NCBI GenBank assembly: GCA_001661515.1
Contig: LUVW01000041.1
Location: forward strand, 118,124 to 177,621
Reading direction: 5' to 3'
Source: Capniomyces stellatus
Lineage: Eukaryota; Kickxellomycota; Harpellomycetes; Harpellales; Legeriomycetaceae
DNA length: 59,498 nucleotides
A program made the translations under genes and the position numbers. Below the pieces are notes generated by a model, which saw only the letters and a list, made by a program, of their open reading frames with translations, was not told where the DNA came from and did not search any database. Positions within the stretch are counted from its first letter, which is position 1. The number at the start of each line of letters is the position of its first letter. Shown here piece after piece: positions 42,394 to 54,097 of the stretch.

Positions 42394-42564
42394 TATTAAA
42401 AGACTTCCTAATATACAAACGATTTCCACATCGTACTAAATAAGCTATAAGATATATATATTTTCACATATATTATTTTATTCGAATCCGTAACACTTAG
42501 TAAAATTTTTATTTTATTTCTTAGCCTTAGTATATAGTTAGTTTCCACACTAAAATATAGTAAA

Positions 42565-43377
42565 ATGTCAGCACCAGCCAGCGTGGATAAAAATCCATTC
42601 AGAACCAACGAAATCAGAAACCCTGATTTGGAAAAATTTGACGGTAAAGTCAAAAACTATGAAGTTTTTATGTCGGGTCTCAAGTTCCAATACTGGATGC
42701 ACCCCGAGTATTTCGCAGTAGGAAGGAACAGGATCACCTACATCGGAGGTCACCTCAAGGACTCCGCAGCGCTATGGTTTGGAAACCTGGTCAACACAGA
42801 GTCACCGCTGTTGGATGACTACCAGGAGTTTAGTAACACCTTCAGCCGCCGTTTCTCAGATCCCAGCGCCAACATAAACGCCATAAAAATGATGGTAAAA
42901 TCAAGACAAGGAAGCCGCAGCGTTTCAGAGTATGCAGCGGAATTCGTAACATACGGGATAAAGTCAGGATTCAACGACCCAGCGTTGATCCACATGTTTC
43001 TGGAGGGACTCAATAAGGAAAACATGGCATACATCTTTGCCGTAGACTTGCCAGACACACTCGAAGGAGTAATCGAAGTTGCCGCAAGAGTCGAGAACAG
43101 AATTGGGAGCATGAACAATTACAACTTCGCAGCGGTCAGGAAGCAATACCAGGGACCAAGCCAGTATGAATCACAAAGATCAAACGGATTCAACAGCCAG
43201 AAAGGTCCAGAGCCAATGGACGTGGACGCCACGACTTTGAAACCAAGAGGTCCGTTGACTGCCGAGGAGCGGAAATACAGATCCGAAAACAATCTCTGCA
43301 TGTATTGCGGAAAATCGGGGCATTTCATTGCCGATTGCAGAATCAAGAAGACTTTAAAAGTCAATCACCACCAGTAG
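42565..43377 (+). CDS. Element 1 Gag (270 residues)
   Basis: Retrotransposon capsid/nucleocapsid protein that packages the RNA. The capsid-like region (about 15-190) includes RITYIGGHLKDSAALWFGNL and SVSEYAAEFV typical of Ty3/gypsy Gag. A CCHC knuckle, CMYCGKSGHFIADC, lies near the C terminus. ATG 42565 is the first in-frame start after the LTR-like leader. The last 24 nt overlap pol, with a TTTAAAA heptamer at 43353-43359. Intact. Confidence 0.9.
   Translation: MSAPASVDKNPFRTNEIRNPDLEKFDGKVKNYEVFMSGLKFQYWMHPEYFAVGRNRITYIGGHLKDSAALWFGNLVNTESPLLDDYQEFSNTFSRRFSDPSANINAIKMMVKSRQGSRSVSEYAAEFVTYGIKSGFNDPALIHMFLEGLNKENMAYIFAVDLPDTLEGVIEVAARVENRIGSMNNYNFAAVRKQYQGPSQYESQRSNGFNSQKGPEPMDVDATTLKPRGPLTAEERKYRSENNLCMYCGKSGHFIADCRIKKTLKVNHHQ
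43353..43359 (+). promoter_or_regulatory. Probable -1 ribosomal frameshift site (TTTAAAA)
   Basis: The heptamer is in the X-XXY-YYZ register of gag (act-tta-aaa). Slipping back one base gives DFKSQSPPVERK and leads straight into the protease frame. The gag stop is 15 nt downstream of the heptamer. Confidence 0.7.
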
Positions 43378-46300
43378 AACGGAAGTTACTGTTGGGTAGT
43401 TCAATTGATAGCATTAGTAGTGTTCGTTTTAGTAGATTTTTAATCCCAATAAAAATTTATTTCAACAATAACTATTTTGAAGTTCAAGCACTAGTCGATT
43501 CTGGTGCCTCTGAAAATTTCATTAATAAAGACTATATGAACAAATTAAACCTTCCAATCACACAGTTACTTTGCCCCATGTCGGTAGAGACCATAAATGG
43601 GAAGCCACTAAGCGACAACTTAATATCATACAAAGCAAGTAACATAAACATCACGGTCGACAACCACTCAGAAAAATTAGATTTTTACCCCATCCAAGCT
43701 AAGCACGCAAACATAATACTGGGCTTAACTTGGCTTAGAAAGCACAACCCAGACATAAATTGAAAGGACCTAGCAATCAAATTCAACTCTAAATACTGCT
43801 CAGAAAGATGTATAATCAAGAGAGAGATATTAGACGGGTCATTCGGGATAGTGGACGATGAGGATATCACGGTTACACCAGAACCAATAACCAAAGTCAC
43901 GAGATTCCACCCAAACATTAAACTGAGAGTGCTAAAACCACAGTCGGATCAAACCAGATTATTTCCAGGAATGCTGCCACCGAGCCCGCTTAACCAAGGA
44001 TGGAATGACATGATCAGAGAGAAACATTTGAAAAAAGTCAAGGAAGAAAATCAAGCAAAACAAGAAGCCAGAAAAGAAGAATTAGAAAATATGAAAATCA
44101 GTTTACAAAAACAAGGAATTATAAGACCGGAAACAGAAAAATTAAAGAAAAAACCAGACATACAAGAGCCAGAGTCAAAACCAGAACCAGAACCAGAACC
44201 TGAACCCGAACCTGAACCTGAACCAAAACCAGAGCCAGAGCCAGAGCCAGAATCAGATGCCAACACAGACTCAGATTACTTTACAACGGAAGAAAGAGAA
44301 GAAGAGAGGCTAGAGTCACTAAGGACAAAAGAAACACTTACCATGAATACAGTACAAACAAGAGAAACTGGAGAAAAGAACATAGGAATATTACCAATAG
44401 CAATAAAGGCGACAAAATCGGATAAAACAAGCTCAGAATCAGAAATTTGCAATCTAAACGACATGAAGCTTGTCCAAAGACTATATAACGAGTTTTTAGA
44501 AGTATTCAGTAAAGAGAAAGCCAACACGCTGCCAAAACACAGAAAGTACGACTGCCCCGTTGATGTCAAAGAAGGATACGAACCAGCATATGGACCACTG
44601 TATAGTCTATCAGAACCAGAAATGGAAGAGTTAAGAAAATATATAGACGAAAACTTGGAAAACAAATTCATCAGGGAGTCCAAATCACCTGCGGGAGCGC
44701 CGGTCATGTTCATCAAGAAAAAAGACGGTACGCTCAGACTATGCGTAGACTATAGAAAACTGAACGATTGGACCATCAAAAACAGATACCCACTCCCCAG
44801 GATAGATGAATCGCTAGACAGACTTAGAACAGCAAAGATTTTCACAAAGCTAGACTTGAGAAGTGCATACAACCTGGTCAGAATTAAAGAAGGAGACGAG
44901 TGGAAGACGGCATTTAGATGTCGCTTTGGACACTTCGAGTATCAAGTGATGCCATTTGGGCTCACTAATGCACCAGCAACATTCCAACACTTCATCAACG
45001 ATGTACTAAGGGAAGTATTGGACAGGTATGCGATTGCCTATTTAGATGACATCTTGATTTTTTCTAACAATCTAGAAGACCATGTGAAACACGTAAAATC
45101 AGTTCTAGGAAAACTATTGGAAAACAACCTATATGTAAAGTTCGAAAAATGCCAATTCCACGTGCAAAGCGTAAACTTTTTAGGACAAGTAGTATCAGCG
45201 GAGGGAATAACAGCAGATCCAGATAAACTCAAAAACGTAAAAGATTGGAAATCCCCAGAGAGCGTTAAAGACATCCAAATATTTATGGGATTCGCAAACT
45301 ACTATAGGAGATTCATACCGGAGTTTGCAAAAATATCGGCGCCGATTACAGCGCTGCTGAAGAAATCTATCCCATTCAAATGGAATGAAAAGGCGGAGGA
45401 AGCGTTCAGAACATTAAAAGAAGCTCTAACATCAACCATGGTCCTCAAATATCCAGATCCAGACAAGCCATTTATTATAGAAACGGATGCCTCTGACTTT
45501 GCCATCGGAGCAGTACTGTCTCAGCCGGATGAGAAGGGCGAACTATGTCCTTGTGCGTTCTATTCTAGGAAATTCCAACCAGCGGAAATCAACTACGATA
45601 TTCACGACAAAGAAATGCTAGCAATAGTCGACTCACTCAAGGAATGGAGACACTACTTGGAGGGCGCAAAGCACAAATTTACAGTTCTAACGGATCATAA
45701 AAATTTGGAATATTTCAAGAAAGCCAAGTCATTGAACAGGAGACATGCAAGGTGGACAATCCATTTAGGAAGGTTCGATTTCGTGTTAAAATTTAGACCG
45801 GGATCACTCAGTGGAAAGCCAGACGCACTATCAAGGAGACCAGAGTACAAGGCGACCAAGATAGAGAACACGCCAATACTACAAGAAAGGCATTTCTTGG
45901 ACTCAATAGTGATACCAATTAACCCACTTTCAGACAGAATCACCCAATACACAATAGACAACTACGAGGAAATAACCACTGAAATATCCAAGATCAAGTC
46001 AAAATATCCCAAGCTAAAAATCAGTTACAATGACCAATTCAGAATGTTCACAGTGGAGGACAAGATATTTGTACCAGAGGAACTAAGAGTCCAGATTACA
46101 CAAAGCAGACATGACACGTTAACTACAGGGCATTTCGGAGTAAAGAAGACGGTAGACACGATAAGCAGGGAGTTTTGGTTTCCAAAACTGATCAAGTTTG
46201 TAAAACTTTACATCAAATCGTGCGAAACTTGCAACAGATCCAAGTCAAGCAGACACAAGAAACACGGTTTACTACAACCGTTACCCATAGCCACATCACC

Positions 46301-47363
46301 TTGGTCCTCGGTATCCTTGGATTTCATCACGGATCTGCCAAAGTCGCAAGGAAAAACCACCATCTTGGTTATTGTAGACCGCTTTACAAAGATGTCACAC
46401 TTTATTTCACTAGACAAGATGCCCAGCGCGCCAGATACCGCTTCAGAGTTTCTAGAAAACATCTTCAGAATTCATGGAATGCCGAACGACATCATCTCAG
46501 ACAGAGGAACACAGTTCACGTCCAAGTTTTGGCGCAGCCTGTTTCAACAGCTAGGGGTCAAGATAAAGCTATCCACAGCTTTCCACCCAGAGACGGACGG
46601 ACAGACAGAGAGGGTCAATCAGATCTTGGAACAATATCTGCGTATGTTTGTCAACTACCAACAAGACAATTGGAGCAATCTGTTACCCATAGCAGAGTTT
46701 GCGTACAACAATTCGGTACAGGCCGCAACAGGTACATCGCCATTCTACGCACTATATGGGTACAACCCAAAGTTTGAGGCCCCAATCATACCTATTTCAG
46801 ACATACCCGAGGCCAACGCTAGGATCGAGGAGATACACAAAACACACGCACAGATGGTATTAAATTTACAGAAAGCAGCAGAGGATCAAAAGAGGTTTGC
46901 AGACAGAGGAAGAATGGAACACCCAGAGATGGAAATAGGAGACTCAGTATGGCTTTCAACAAAGAATATCCAGACCACAAGACCATCAGGAAAGCTAGAC
47001 TGGAAAAAACTAGGCCCATTTCAGATTACAGGGAAAATAAACGCAGTTTCGTACAAACTATTACTGCCAGAGACCATGAAGATTCACAATACCTTTCACG
47101 TCTCACTGCTGGAAAAGGTTACTCCAAATACCTTAGAAGGCAGAATAATCAACCCACCACCACCAGTATTAGTCGAAGGACAAGAAGAGTTTATAGTTAA
47201 AGAAATCTTGGACTCCAAGAGGTACCGGAGAAAATTAAGGTACAAAGTGGACTGGGAAGGGTACGGACCCTCAGAACAAAGTTGGGAACCAAGGGAGAAC
47301 CTTAACTGCCCCGACCTCATCAAAGAATTTCATGATAAATACCCAGAAAAACCGGGTATTTAA
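43354..47363 (+). pseudogene. Element 1 Pol (protease, RT, RNase H, integrase, chromodomain), one in-frame stop
   Basis: Polyprotein in the -1 frame relative to gag. The protease has ALVDSGASENFI. A single TGA at 43761-43763 (after RKHNPDIN, where a Trp codon is expected) splits it; the frame then continues without another stop to 47363. The main frame from 43851 is 1170 residues: a PEPEPE-rich linker (about 110-135), RT with YLDD at about 397-400, RNase H with ETDASDFAIGAVLSQ, integrase zinc finger ending CETCNRS, catalytic core (SLDFITDLP, ISDRGTQFTS, TDGQTERVNQ) and a C-terminal chromodomain (IVKEILDSKRYRRKLRYKVD, WEGYGPSEQSWEP). The chromodomain marks it as a chromovirus, which usually targets heterochromatin. 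Only the one nonsense codon separates it from an intact element. Confidence 0.88.
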
Positions 47364-47568
47364 GTAAGGACTTAATGCATTTACAACGTATTTTCAACTT
47401 AGTTTGATTTTGATATTAGTTATTAGTTATTTTATTTTATTTAGTCTATTTTATTTTCTTCAGTTATTTTATTTTCTTTAGTTATTTTAATTTATTTAGT
47501 TATTTTATTTGATTTAGTTTTATTTGATTTTAGTTTTATGTTTTTGAAACAAATCTTAAACTTCGGAG

Positions 47569-47624
47569 GAAATTTAGTTAATAATAATTCTACCATAAGA
47601 ATTATTATTGAGTAAATTTCCAAA
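47569..47624 (+). other. Long hairpin in the 3' non-coding part of element 1
   Basis: Two arms of about 21 bp with two mismatches, from AATTTAGTTAATAATAATTC and its partner ending GAGTAAATT, around a short ACCATA-type loop. Possibly an RNA structure at the 3' end of the element. Confidence 0.6.
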
Positions 47625-47703
47625 GAGAAAACAGAAAGAGTCATTTATTTGACAATCTTTCAATCAACAGAAATCATCGGTGTTTCTAAAGGCTGTTTTC
47701 AGA

Positions 47704-47773
47704 GCAGCTGGAATATAATTCCGCGACCGGGATTACCAATTCCCCAAAGGGAACGACAGAGTAGTGGGTAGGT
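47704..47773 (+). mobile_element. Tc1-like remnant to the right of element 1
   Basis: After the second GCAGC the sequence continues TGGAATATAATTCC. This reads in frame from the VTKQ codons at 42180-42191, giving VTKQLEYNSATGIT. It ends at the N join at 47774. Confidence 0.55.
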
Positions 47774-47774
47774 N
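47774..47774. other. Single-N assembly join
   Basis: Connects Tc1-like DNA to the middle of the gag of element 2. The 5' LTR and the gag start of element 2 are missing here. Confidence 0.85.
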
Positions 47775-48304
47775 ACAAGAGCAGGAGATGAAGATGTGGA
47801 GCGAACTAATGAATTTGAAGCAACAAGAAGACGAAGGGGTTGAGGATTTACTAGTTAGAATGGAGGGGCTATTCCGAAAAGCCAAGGTGGAAGACGATAA
47901 CGCAAAAAGAAAACATGCTATTGCAGCACTACCAAAGAAAATTCAAAGGGAGATTTACAGGAGAAAGGTAAAAAATTATGAAGGAGTCATAAAGATAGCC
48001 CTACAAGAGGAAGAATTGGAAAGAGCGGTGGGAGCAGAACAAATTACAGATGTAACCAAAGAGAAAGTGGAATCAAGCCACAAAAATAACCAAGGAGTAA
48101 CAACCGACGGGTATGAAGCGCTTTTAGGGAAATTTGAAGAATTAAGCTTAAATTTGGTGAATACTATAAGAAGCTCAAATGTACCTCATCAGGAAATCAG
48201 AAATACACAGAGTAATAGGTGGGACCAGCCAGCTAGAGTGACATGTTTTCATTGCGGGGAACCAGGCCACATTAGTAGATTTTGCTCAAAAAACGTAGGA
48301 AACC
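47775..48304 (+). pseudogene. Element 2 Gag C-terminal part
   Basis: Capsid-like helices (MWSELMNLKQQEDEGVEDLL), then a zinc knuckle CFHCGEPGHISRFC. The frame runs into the LTR insertion. Removing the insertion and one AAACC joins it in frame to the pol side at 48779; a TAA at 48790-48792 still interrupts it. Element 3 has the same architecture. Confidence 0.85.
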
Positions 48305-48773
48305 TGTTACGATTCTATATTTAGTACATTTATTAAATATAGATCAAGTGGCTAACTATACGCCAGTGCTATAATTACCAACTTGGTCTATTGATAAATA
48401 TACCAAATATAGAACCATAACATTTATAGCAAAAGTATAAATAATACATTGCTATATTTCGAACACCCTCAATACAGCAGCTATCACCGTGGTACTTACC
48501 CCACGCATGCATCTAGCTTCTAGCTATCTTTTAAGCTATCAAGCTCTACACTTTACATAGTATATTATTATTTTACATTATTTATATTCTATTTTATACC
48601 TTATTAACATTACATTCTTTGTCTGCTTTATCTTCATTGATAAAGTATTTAAATGATCGAATCGGGTGTAAATTGATAACACCAATTCGATCAATGTTAT
48701 TATTCATTCAATAAACATTGTTTAACATTCTTTACAATACTAAACTCCAACATTCTCACTTCACATCTTAATA
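48305..48773 (+). mobile_element. 469-bp solo LTR inserted in element 2 gag, AAACC duplication
   Basis: Flanked by AAACC at 48300-48304 and 48774-48778. Starts TGTTACGATTC; an inverted repeat CTATATTTA/TAAATATAG lies 10 nt inside. A promoter-like region and CAATAAACATTG near the 3' end fit LTR layout. It ends ACATCTTAATA rather than CA. Related to the fragment at 36470-36673. Confidence 0.82.
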
Positions 48774-51700
48774 AAACCAAAGAGATAGGTAAGAAACAAG
48801 GCATGAGCAGAGTAATGCTGACAAACAAGTGAGTTACCTTGAAGTAGAACCTAGAGACATTGACCACTTTAATCAAAAGAAGGACGACGAGTGGTGGAAC
48901 GCGGAAGAAACAGAAGTGTACGCAGCAGAAAAGAGAAAACAAACACAAGAAGAGGAAAGCCAGAGAAAAAAGGAAAAAATAGGCACAGAGGTCAGAGAGG
49001 ATACACTAAGAGGAGAAAACCGAGAGGTTACACCAAAAGAGAAGGCCAAAGGCAATACACCAAGGGAAGAGAAGGGAGGCAGTGTATCTAGAGGAGAAAA
49101 AGGGATCGATAACAACAAGAGCATAGGGGAAAGTAAAGTAGCCAACATACCAAAAGTCAGAGTAAGAAAGAAGAAGTTGGAAAACATACAGATAATGGAG
49201 GGGCTAGAACATTTTTCACTCAAAGATGAGTTGAGTAAAATGAAAGTTGAGATTAGTTACGCGCAGTTGCTGCAAGTGTCTCCTATGCTAAGGACAGAAC
49301 TTACTAGTTTATGCAAGAGGAAAAATAGCGAGGAAAAGCAAGTGGGGTTAATGGAGAAAAGTAGTACAGTAACTAACACAAAAGCTCTGGTAGAGATATA
49401 TGGAAATCAATGCTGGGCAGTAGTAGACACAGGTGCCGCGTGTAGCGTGATAAGTAAAATCCTACTAGACAGGATAGGATTGGACCCAAACAGGGAAAGT
49501 CACCAAGTAATAGTAACTGCGGATGGAAAGAGGCATAGTACGTACGGTATCGTCACCAACGTCCCCATAGTATTAGCAGAGCTAGAATTCCCAGTGGATT
49601 TATTAGTAATGGAGCAAACCAAAGAAGTATTGATTTTAGGTACCGACTGGTTAAAAATCCATGGAGCAATACTAGACATAAAAAATGAGGAATTAACATT
49701 GCCTAAGGAGGAAGTGGAAGTAGTTATATCGTTGCAAACTACAAAGAACTTGACCAAGGATGAAGAGATAGATGGGATATTTGGTATTGGAAAAGAAGTG
49801 AAGGTTTGCGCTCTGGAGGGCGAAGTCAACGTAGATGAAGCAATAGTTAAGATATGTGAGGAGTATCAAGAACTATTTGCGGATGACTTATTGCAATTAA
49901 CTCAAACCAGCGTAGTGACGCATAAGATCGACACCAGGGAAGAGAAACCGGTGAAGATTAGGCCATATCGCATACCACACAGAATGCGAGAACTAGTAGA
50001 TAAGGAGATAAAACACATGGAAAAAAGCGGAATAATCGAAGCGTGCCTCTCCGAATGGTGTGCCCCAGTCGTAACCGTCTGGAAAAAGAACGGGAAGCTT
50101 AGGATATGTTCTGACTACAGAAAGTTGAACGCCATTACTAAGAAAGACACATATCCTCTACCGATAGTGGAGGACATATTCCTAGCACTAGCAGGGTCAA
50201 CCGTTTTCACTTGTCTAGATGCCCTTAGTGGTTTCTGGCAGGTGAAAATGGATGAAAGTGACAAGCTGAAGACAGCCTTTTCGCTCCCTGGTAGTGGGAC
50301 TTACTGTTATAACGTAATGCCTTTCGGGCTATGTAACAGCCCCGCTACTTTTCAGCGGTTAATGGAGAAAGTATTAGCACCAGTGATGTGGAAGTGTGCA
50401 GTAGTTTTTGTGGATGACGTGATCATCTATTCCAAATCAGTCGAAGCACACGCAGAGGATTTGAGGAAAGTGTTTCAACTATTGAAGGAGAATGATATAC
50501 AGTTACATAAAGACAAATGTAACGTAGGGAAAGAAGAGATCGAGTATTTAGGACATAAGATATCAAAAAGAGGGATTGGGACCAGCGAGAGTAAAACTGA
50601 GGCAGTTAAAAAACTACAAGATCCCAAAAGTGTCAAAGAATTGCAATCTTTCTTAGGATTTACAGGATATTACAGAAAATTTGTGGAAGGGTACGCAAGT
50701 ATAGTAAATCCGCTTATGAAACTATTAAAGAAATCTTGCCCATGGGAGTGGTCCGAAGAATGCAGCGAGGCTATAAAAAAAATGAAGACAGCGCTAGTCA
50801 ACGCGCCAGTGTTGGTCCACCCAGATTGGGACCATCAGTTTATCTTGACAACAGACGCATCGACCAAAGGGATAGGTGCTATACTATCACAGGAAGTGGA
50901 GGGTAAGGAGAAACCAGTAGCGTTTGGAAGCAGGGCACTAAACAAGCACGAGAGTAACTATTCTATCACCCACTTGGAAGGACTTGCAGTGGTGTGGTCG
51001 GTTCTAAAATTTAAGCATTACCTTTGGGGTAAACGATTCACAATCAAAACGGATCATTCAGCGCTGATCAGGATATTCAATAGTAAAGACATAACAGGTA
51101 GGATTGCTAGGTGGGCGATGATATTAAAGAACTATGATTTCGATATCAAACATTGCAGAGGAATTACAAACCCCGCGGATTGTTTGTCAAGGGACCACGC
51201 GGAAACTAAGGAAGAAAATACGGTCGAACTAGATGTGTATGAAATGGATTTTTTGAAGTACCATGCATTGGTAAACTACTTAAAGGACTTCACTTATCCA
51301 TTAGATGCAGACGAGGAGTTTAGAAGGAAGTTAAGGACAAACTCAAAACGTTATAGATTGGAGGACGAAAAATTGTTCAGGGTATCGAGAAAGTGGGGTT
51401 TAAGAGAAGTACTAAACGAGAGAAAGGCGTACAAGGTTGTAAAAGAGGTTCACAACGAAGGTCATGAAGGTGTCAACAACACGTGGAACAGAGTAAGCGA
51501 GAAATATGACGGACCGGGATTGTACAAGGTAGTTAAACAAGTAGTAGAAGAATGTGATGAATGCCAACGGTATAAGGGCAACAGTACCAGAAAAACAGGT
51601 TTGATACCCATAGTAGCAAAGAGACCTTTCCAAATTGTAGGAATAGATGTAGTGGGACCCATAAACCCGATTTCCGAGGATGGGAACCGATACATCATCA

Positions 51701-53225
51701 CTGCAGTAGATTATCTTACAAAATGGCCAGTGGCTTTAGCTGTCCCCAGTGTACCCACTACCGCAATTGTCAACTTCATTATTACTAAGATAGTACAGGA
51801 ATTCGGTGTACCAGAGCAGTTGATTAGTGATCGGGGTTCAAATTTTGTGAGCGAGACAGCCAGTAAAGTTTATGAGTTCTTAGGAATTAAACATACCCCT
51901 ACCACCGCCTACAGACCTCAGAGTAACGGGCAGGTAGAGAGATTTAACCAAACCTTAAAAAACGTGTTAGTCAAAATATGTCGGAAAGATCAAGAGAATT
52001 GGGATAAATCTATATGGAAAGTGTTACTGGTGATAAGATCAATGAAGAATAAATCAACCAAGTTCAGCCCAGCAGAAATGCTATACGGGGTAAAGATGAC
52101 AACACCTAGTACATGGATCACACCAGCTGAAATAGATGACATGGAGGAATCAATCATAGAAAGAATTGAAGAGATCAAGACCGATTTACCAGAGATGAGG
52201 GGAATAGGGTTGGATAANAACAAGTAGTAGAAGAATGTGATGAATGCCAACGGTATAAGGGCAACAGTACCAGAAAAACAGGTTTGATACCCATAGTAGC
52301 AAAGAGACCTTTCCAAATTGTAGGAATAGATGTAGTGGGACCCATAAACCCGATTTCCGAGGATGGGAACCGATACATCATCACTGCAGTAGATTATCTT
52401 ACAAAATGGCCAGTGGCTTTAGCTGTCCCCAGTGTACCCACTACCGCAATTGTCAACTTCATTATTACTAAGATAGTACAGGAATTCGGTGTACCAGAGC
52501 AGTTGATTAGTGATCGGGGTTCAAATTTTGTGAGCGAGACAGCCAGTAAAGTTTATGAGTTCTTAGGAATTAAACATACCCCTACCACCGCCTACAGACC
52601 TCAGAGTAACGGGCAGGTAGAGAGATTTAACCAAACCTTAAAAAACGTGTTAGTCAAAATATGTCGGAAAGATCAAGAGAATTGGGATAAATCTATATGG
52701 AAAGTGTTACTGGTGATAAGATCAATGAAGAATAAATCAACCAAGTTCAGCCCAGCAGAAATGCTATACGGGGTAAAGATGACAACACCTAGTACATGGA
52801 TCACACCAGCTGAAATAGATGACATGGAGGAATCAATTATAGAAAGAATTGAAGAGATCAAGACCGATTTACCAGAGATGAGGGGAATAGGGTTGGATAA
52901 CAACATAAAAGCCAAGAAATATGATATAGAAACATACAACAAAACAGTGGAGAAGTTCGCTTTCAAAAATGGGGATAGAGTATTGAAACACGTAGACCAT
53001 ACTCAGAGTAAGTTGGAACCATTGTGGGAAGGGCCATACACAGTAACACAAGTGTTGAACAAAGGAACGTATGTAATCACAGATCAATCAGGCAATAGAG
53101 ACCTAGTCCATGGCGACCGACTGAAGAAGTATAGTGAGTCTCAGTATATGATACCAGCGGTAACTGGCGATAAATTAAGACCGACGTTGGTGCGGTTCAA
53201 GACTAGTAGCTTAACCAGATGGTGA
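48774..53225 (+). pseudogene. Element 2 Pol (protease, RT, RNase H, integrase), split only by the assembly join
   Basis: From 48829 the frame is open to the N at 52218, then again from 52284 to 53225. A charged linker precedes the protease (WAVVDTGAACSVIS, about residue 200). RT has CAVVFVDDVIIYSKS (about 528), RNase H has LTTDASTKGIGAILSQ and TDHSALIRIF, and integrase has the HHCC finger (HNEGHEG ... CDECQRYKG) and core (GIDVVGPI, ISDRGSNFVS, PQSNGQVERFNQTLK). The C-terminal beta domain is PLWEGPYTVTQ; there is no chromodomain. The repeated block around 52218 is an assembly error, so the true pol is probably one frame, apart from the TAA at 48790-48792 in the gag-pol linker. Confidence 0.85.
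52219..52900 (+). repeat. 682-bp false duplication of 51536-52217
   Basis: The block after the N repeats 51536-52217 with one difference seen (C at 52155, T at 52838). The N lies exactly between the two copies, so two overlapping contigs were placed side by side without merging. Confidence 0.93.
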
Positions 53226-53244
53226 AGCTAAAGAGGGGGGGTGT

Positions 53245-53700
53245 TGTCATATGAAATAGTATGACAGGAGGAGGAGCCAACCAATAGGTTTTCCCCGAAA
53301 GGGTTTTACTAGAGGAGAAGCTCTGAGAGTGAAATTATTATTATTTAGTTTATTTAGTTTATTTAGTTTATTTAGTTTATTTAGTTTATTTTAGTTTATT
53401 TAGTTTACTATAACTATTATAGGTTCAAGTGCGTATTTTGAACCTCGGTCTTTACCTTAAATAAAAAGTAATAACCAACGGGAATGGAAGTCGAGAGAAA
53501 ATAGTGGGTTTGCCGAGAGTAGAGTATAGTTAGAAATAGAATAGAACCGACTTATATAGTTATAATCAGATATATGATACAGTAAAGAATAGTGTCTTTG
53601 AGATTAGTTTTAATTAGACTAACAAGTTCATAATAGATTATTTAAATATATATACCAATCATAAATTGGACAAGCTAAAGAAAGGGAAATTAGCACAACA
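53245..53700 (+). repeat. 3' LTR of element 2 (LTR-C)
   Basis: Starts TGTCATA/TATGACA (stem with 8-nt loop). Contains TTTAGTTTA tandem repeats (about 53337-53408) and ends near TTAGCACAA. The same LTR stands alone at 59032-59480. Confidence 0.85.
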
Positions 53701-53756
53701 TATTGTAATGTGAATTTCCGGCTTAAAATATCACCTGCATATACTACTGTTAACTG

Positions 53757-54097
53757 CTAGTCTTATTTTGATCTCTCTTGAGATCGTCCGTATCTTAATG
53801 TTGCTGTATCTTTATTGCTAAGTAAAAACTAGAAAGATTCACTCCTTTGAGTCGAATCTCATATCCTTATAACTAACTAACTAAATAAATAAAATAACTA
53901 AATAAATAACTAACTAAATCAATAATTAACTAAACGAATAACTAAATAAATAACTAGATAATTAATAATAATAATGAGCACATCCAATCGGACCTCTAAA
54001 TACAATTGATAAAACCACAAGGGGACAAAACTCAACTGTACATAGCTGTTTGATTATATTATCCACTATTACTTTTGGTCGTATTATATATACGACA
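53757..54097 (-). repeat. 3' LTR of element 3 (LTR-D)
   Basis: Minus orientation. Opens with stem GTCGTAT/ATACGAC. Includes TTAGTTATTTA repeats and an AATAAAGATA poly-A-like signal. The G-rich tract GGTGGGGGGGG lies just upstream. Matches 58792-59028 over most of its length. Confidence 0.85.

Larger units (their letters stand above)
42192..47703 (+). mobile_element. Ty3/gypsy chromovirus (element 1)
   Basis: 5.5-kb retroelement inserted in the Tc1-like copy; GCAGC flanks it on both sides (42187-42191, 47704-47708). The left end is LTR-like (TGTAAGAATTTACA at 42192; probable end TAACA near 42393). Gag is 42565-43377, pol follows in the -1 frame. I could not find a matching LTR at the right end, which is odd. 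Confidence 0.85.
47775..53700 (+). mobile_element. Ty3/gypsy element 2 (single-ORF gag-pol type, 5' truncated by assembly)
   Basis: From mid-gag to the 3' LTR. Gag and pol are in one frame. It is interrupted by a 469-bp LTR insertion at 48305-48773, and the assembly duplicates 682 bp around the N at 52218. A polypurine tract, AAAGAGGGGGGG, precedes the 3' LTR. Confidence 0.88.

Noticed and set aside
43761..43763. TGA in element 1 pol as programmed readthrough
   Set aside because: It falls within the conserved region after the protease where Trp is expected, and gag-pol joining is already explained by the frameshift site; a simple mutation is likelier.
46175..46777. 200-codon frame within element 1 pol
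   Set aside because: Out-of-frame shadow of the integrase core.
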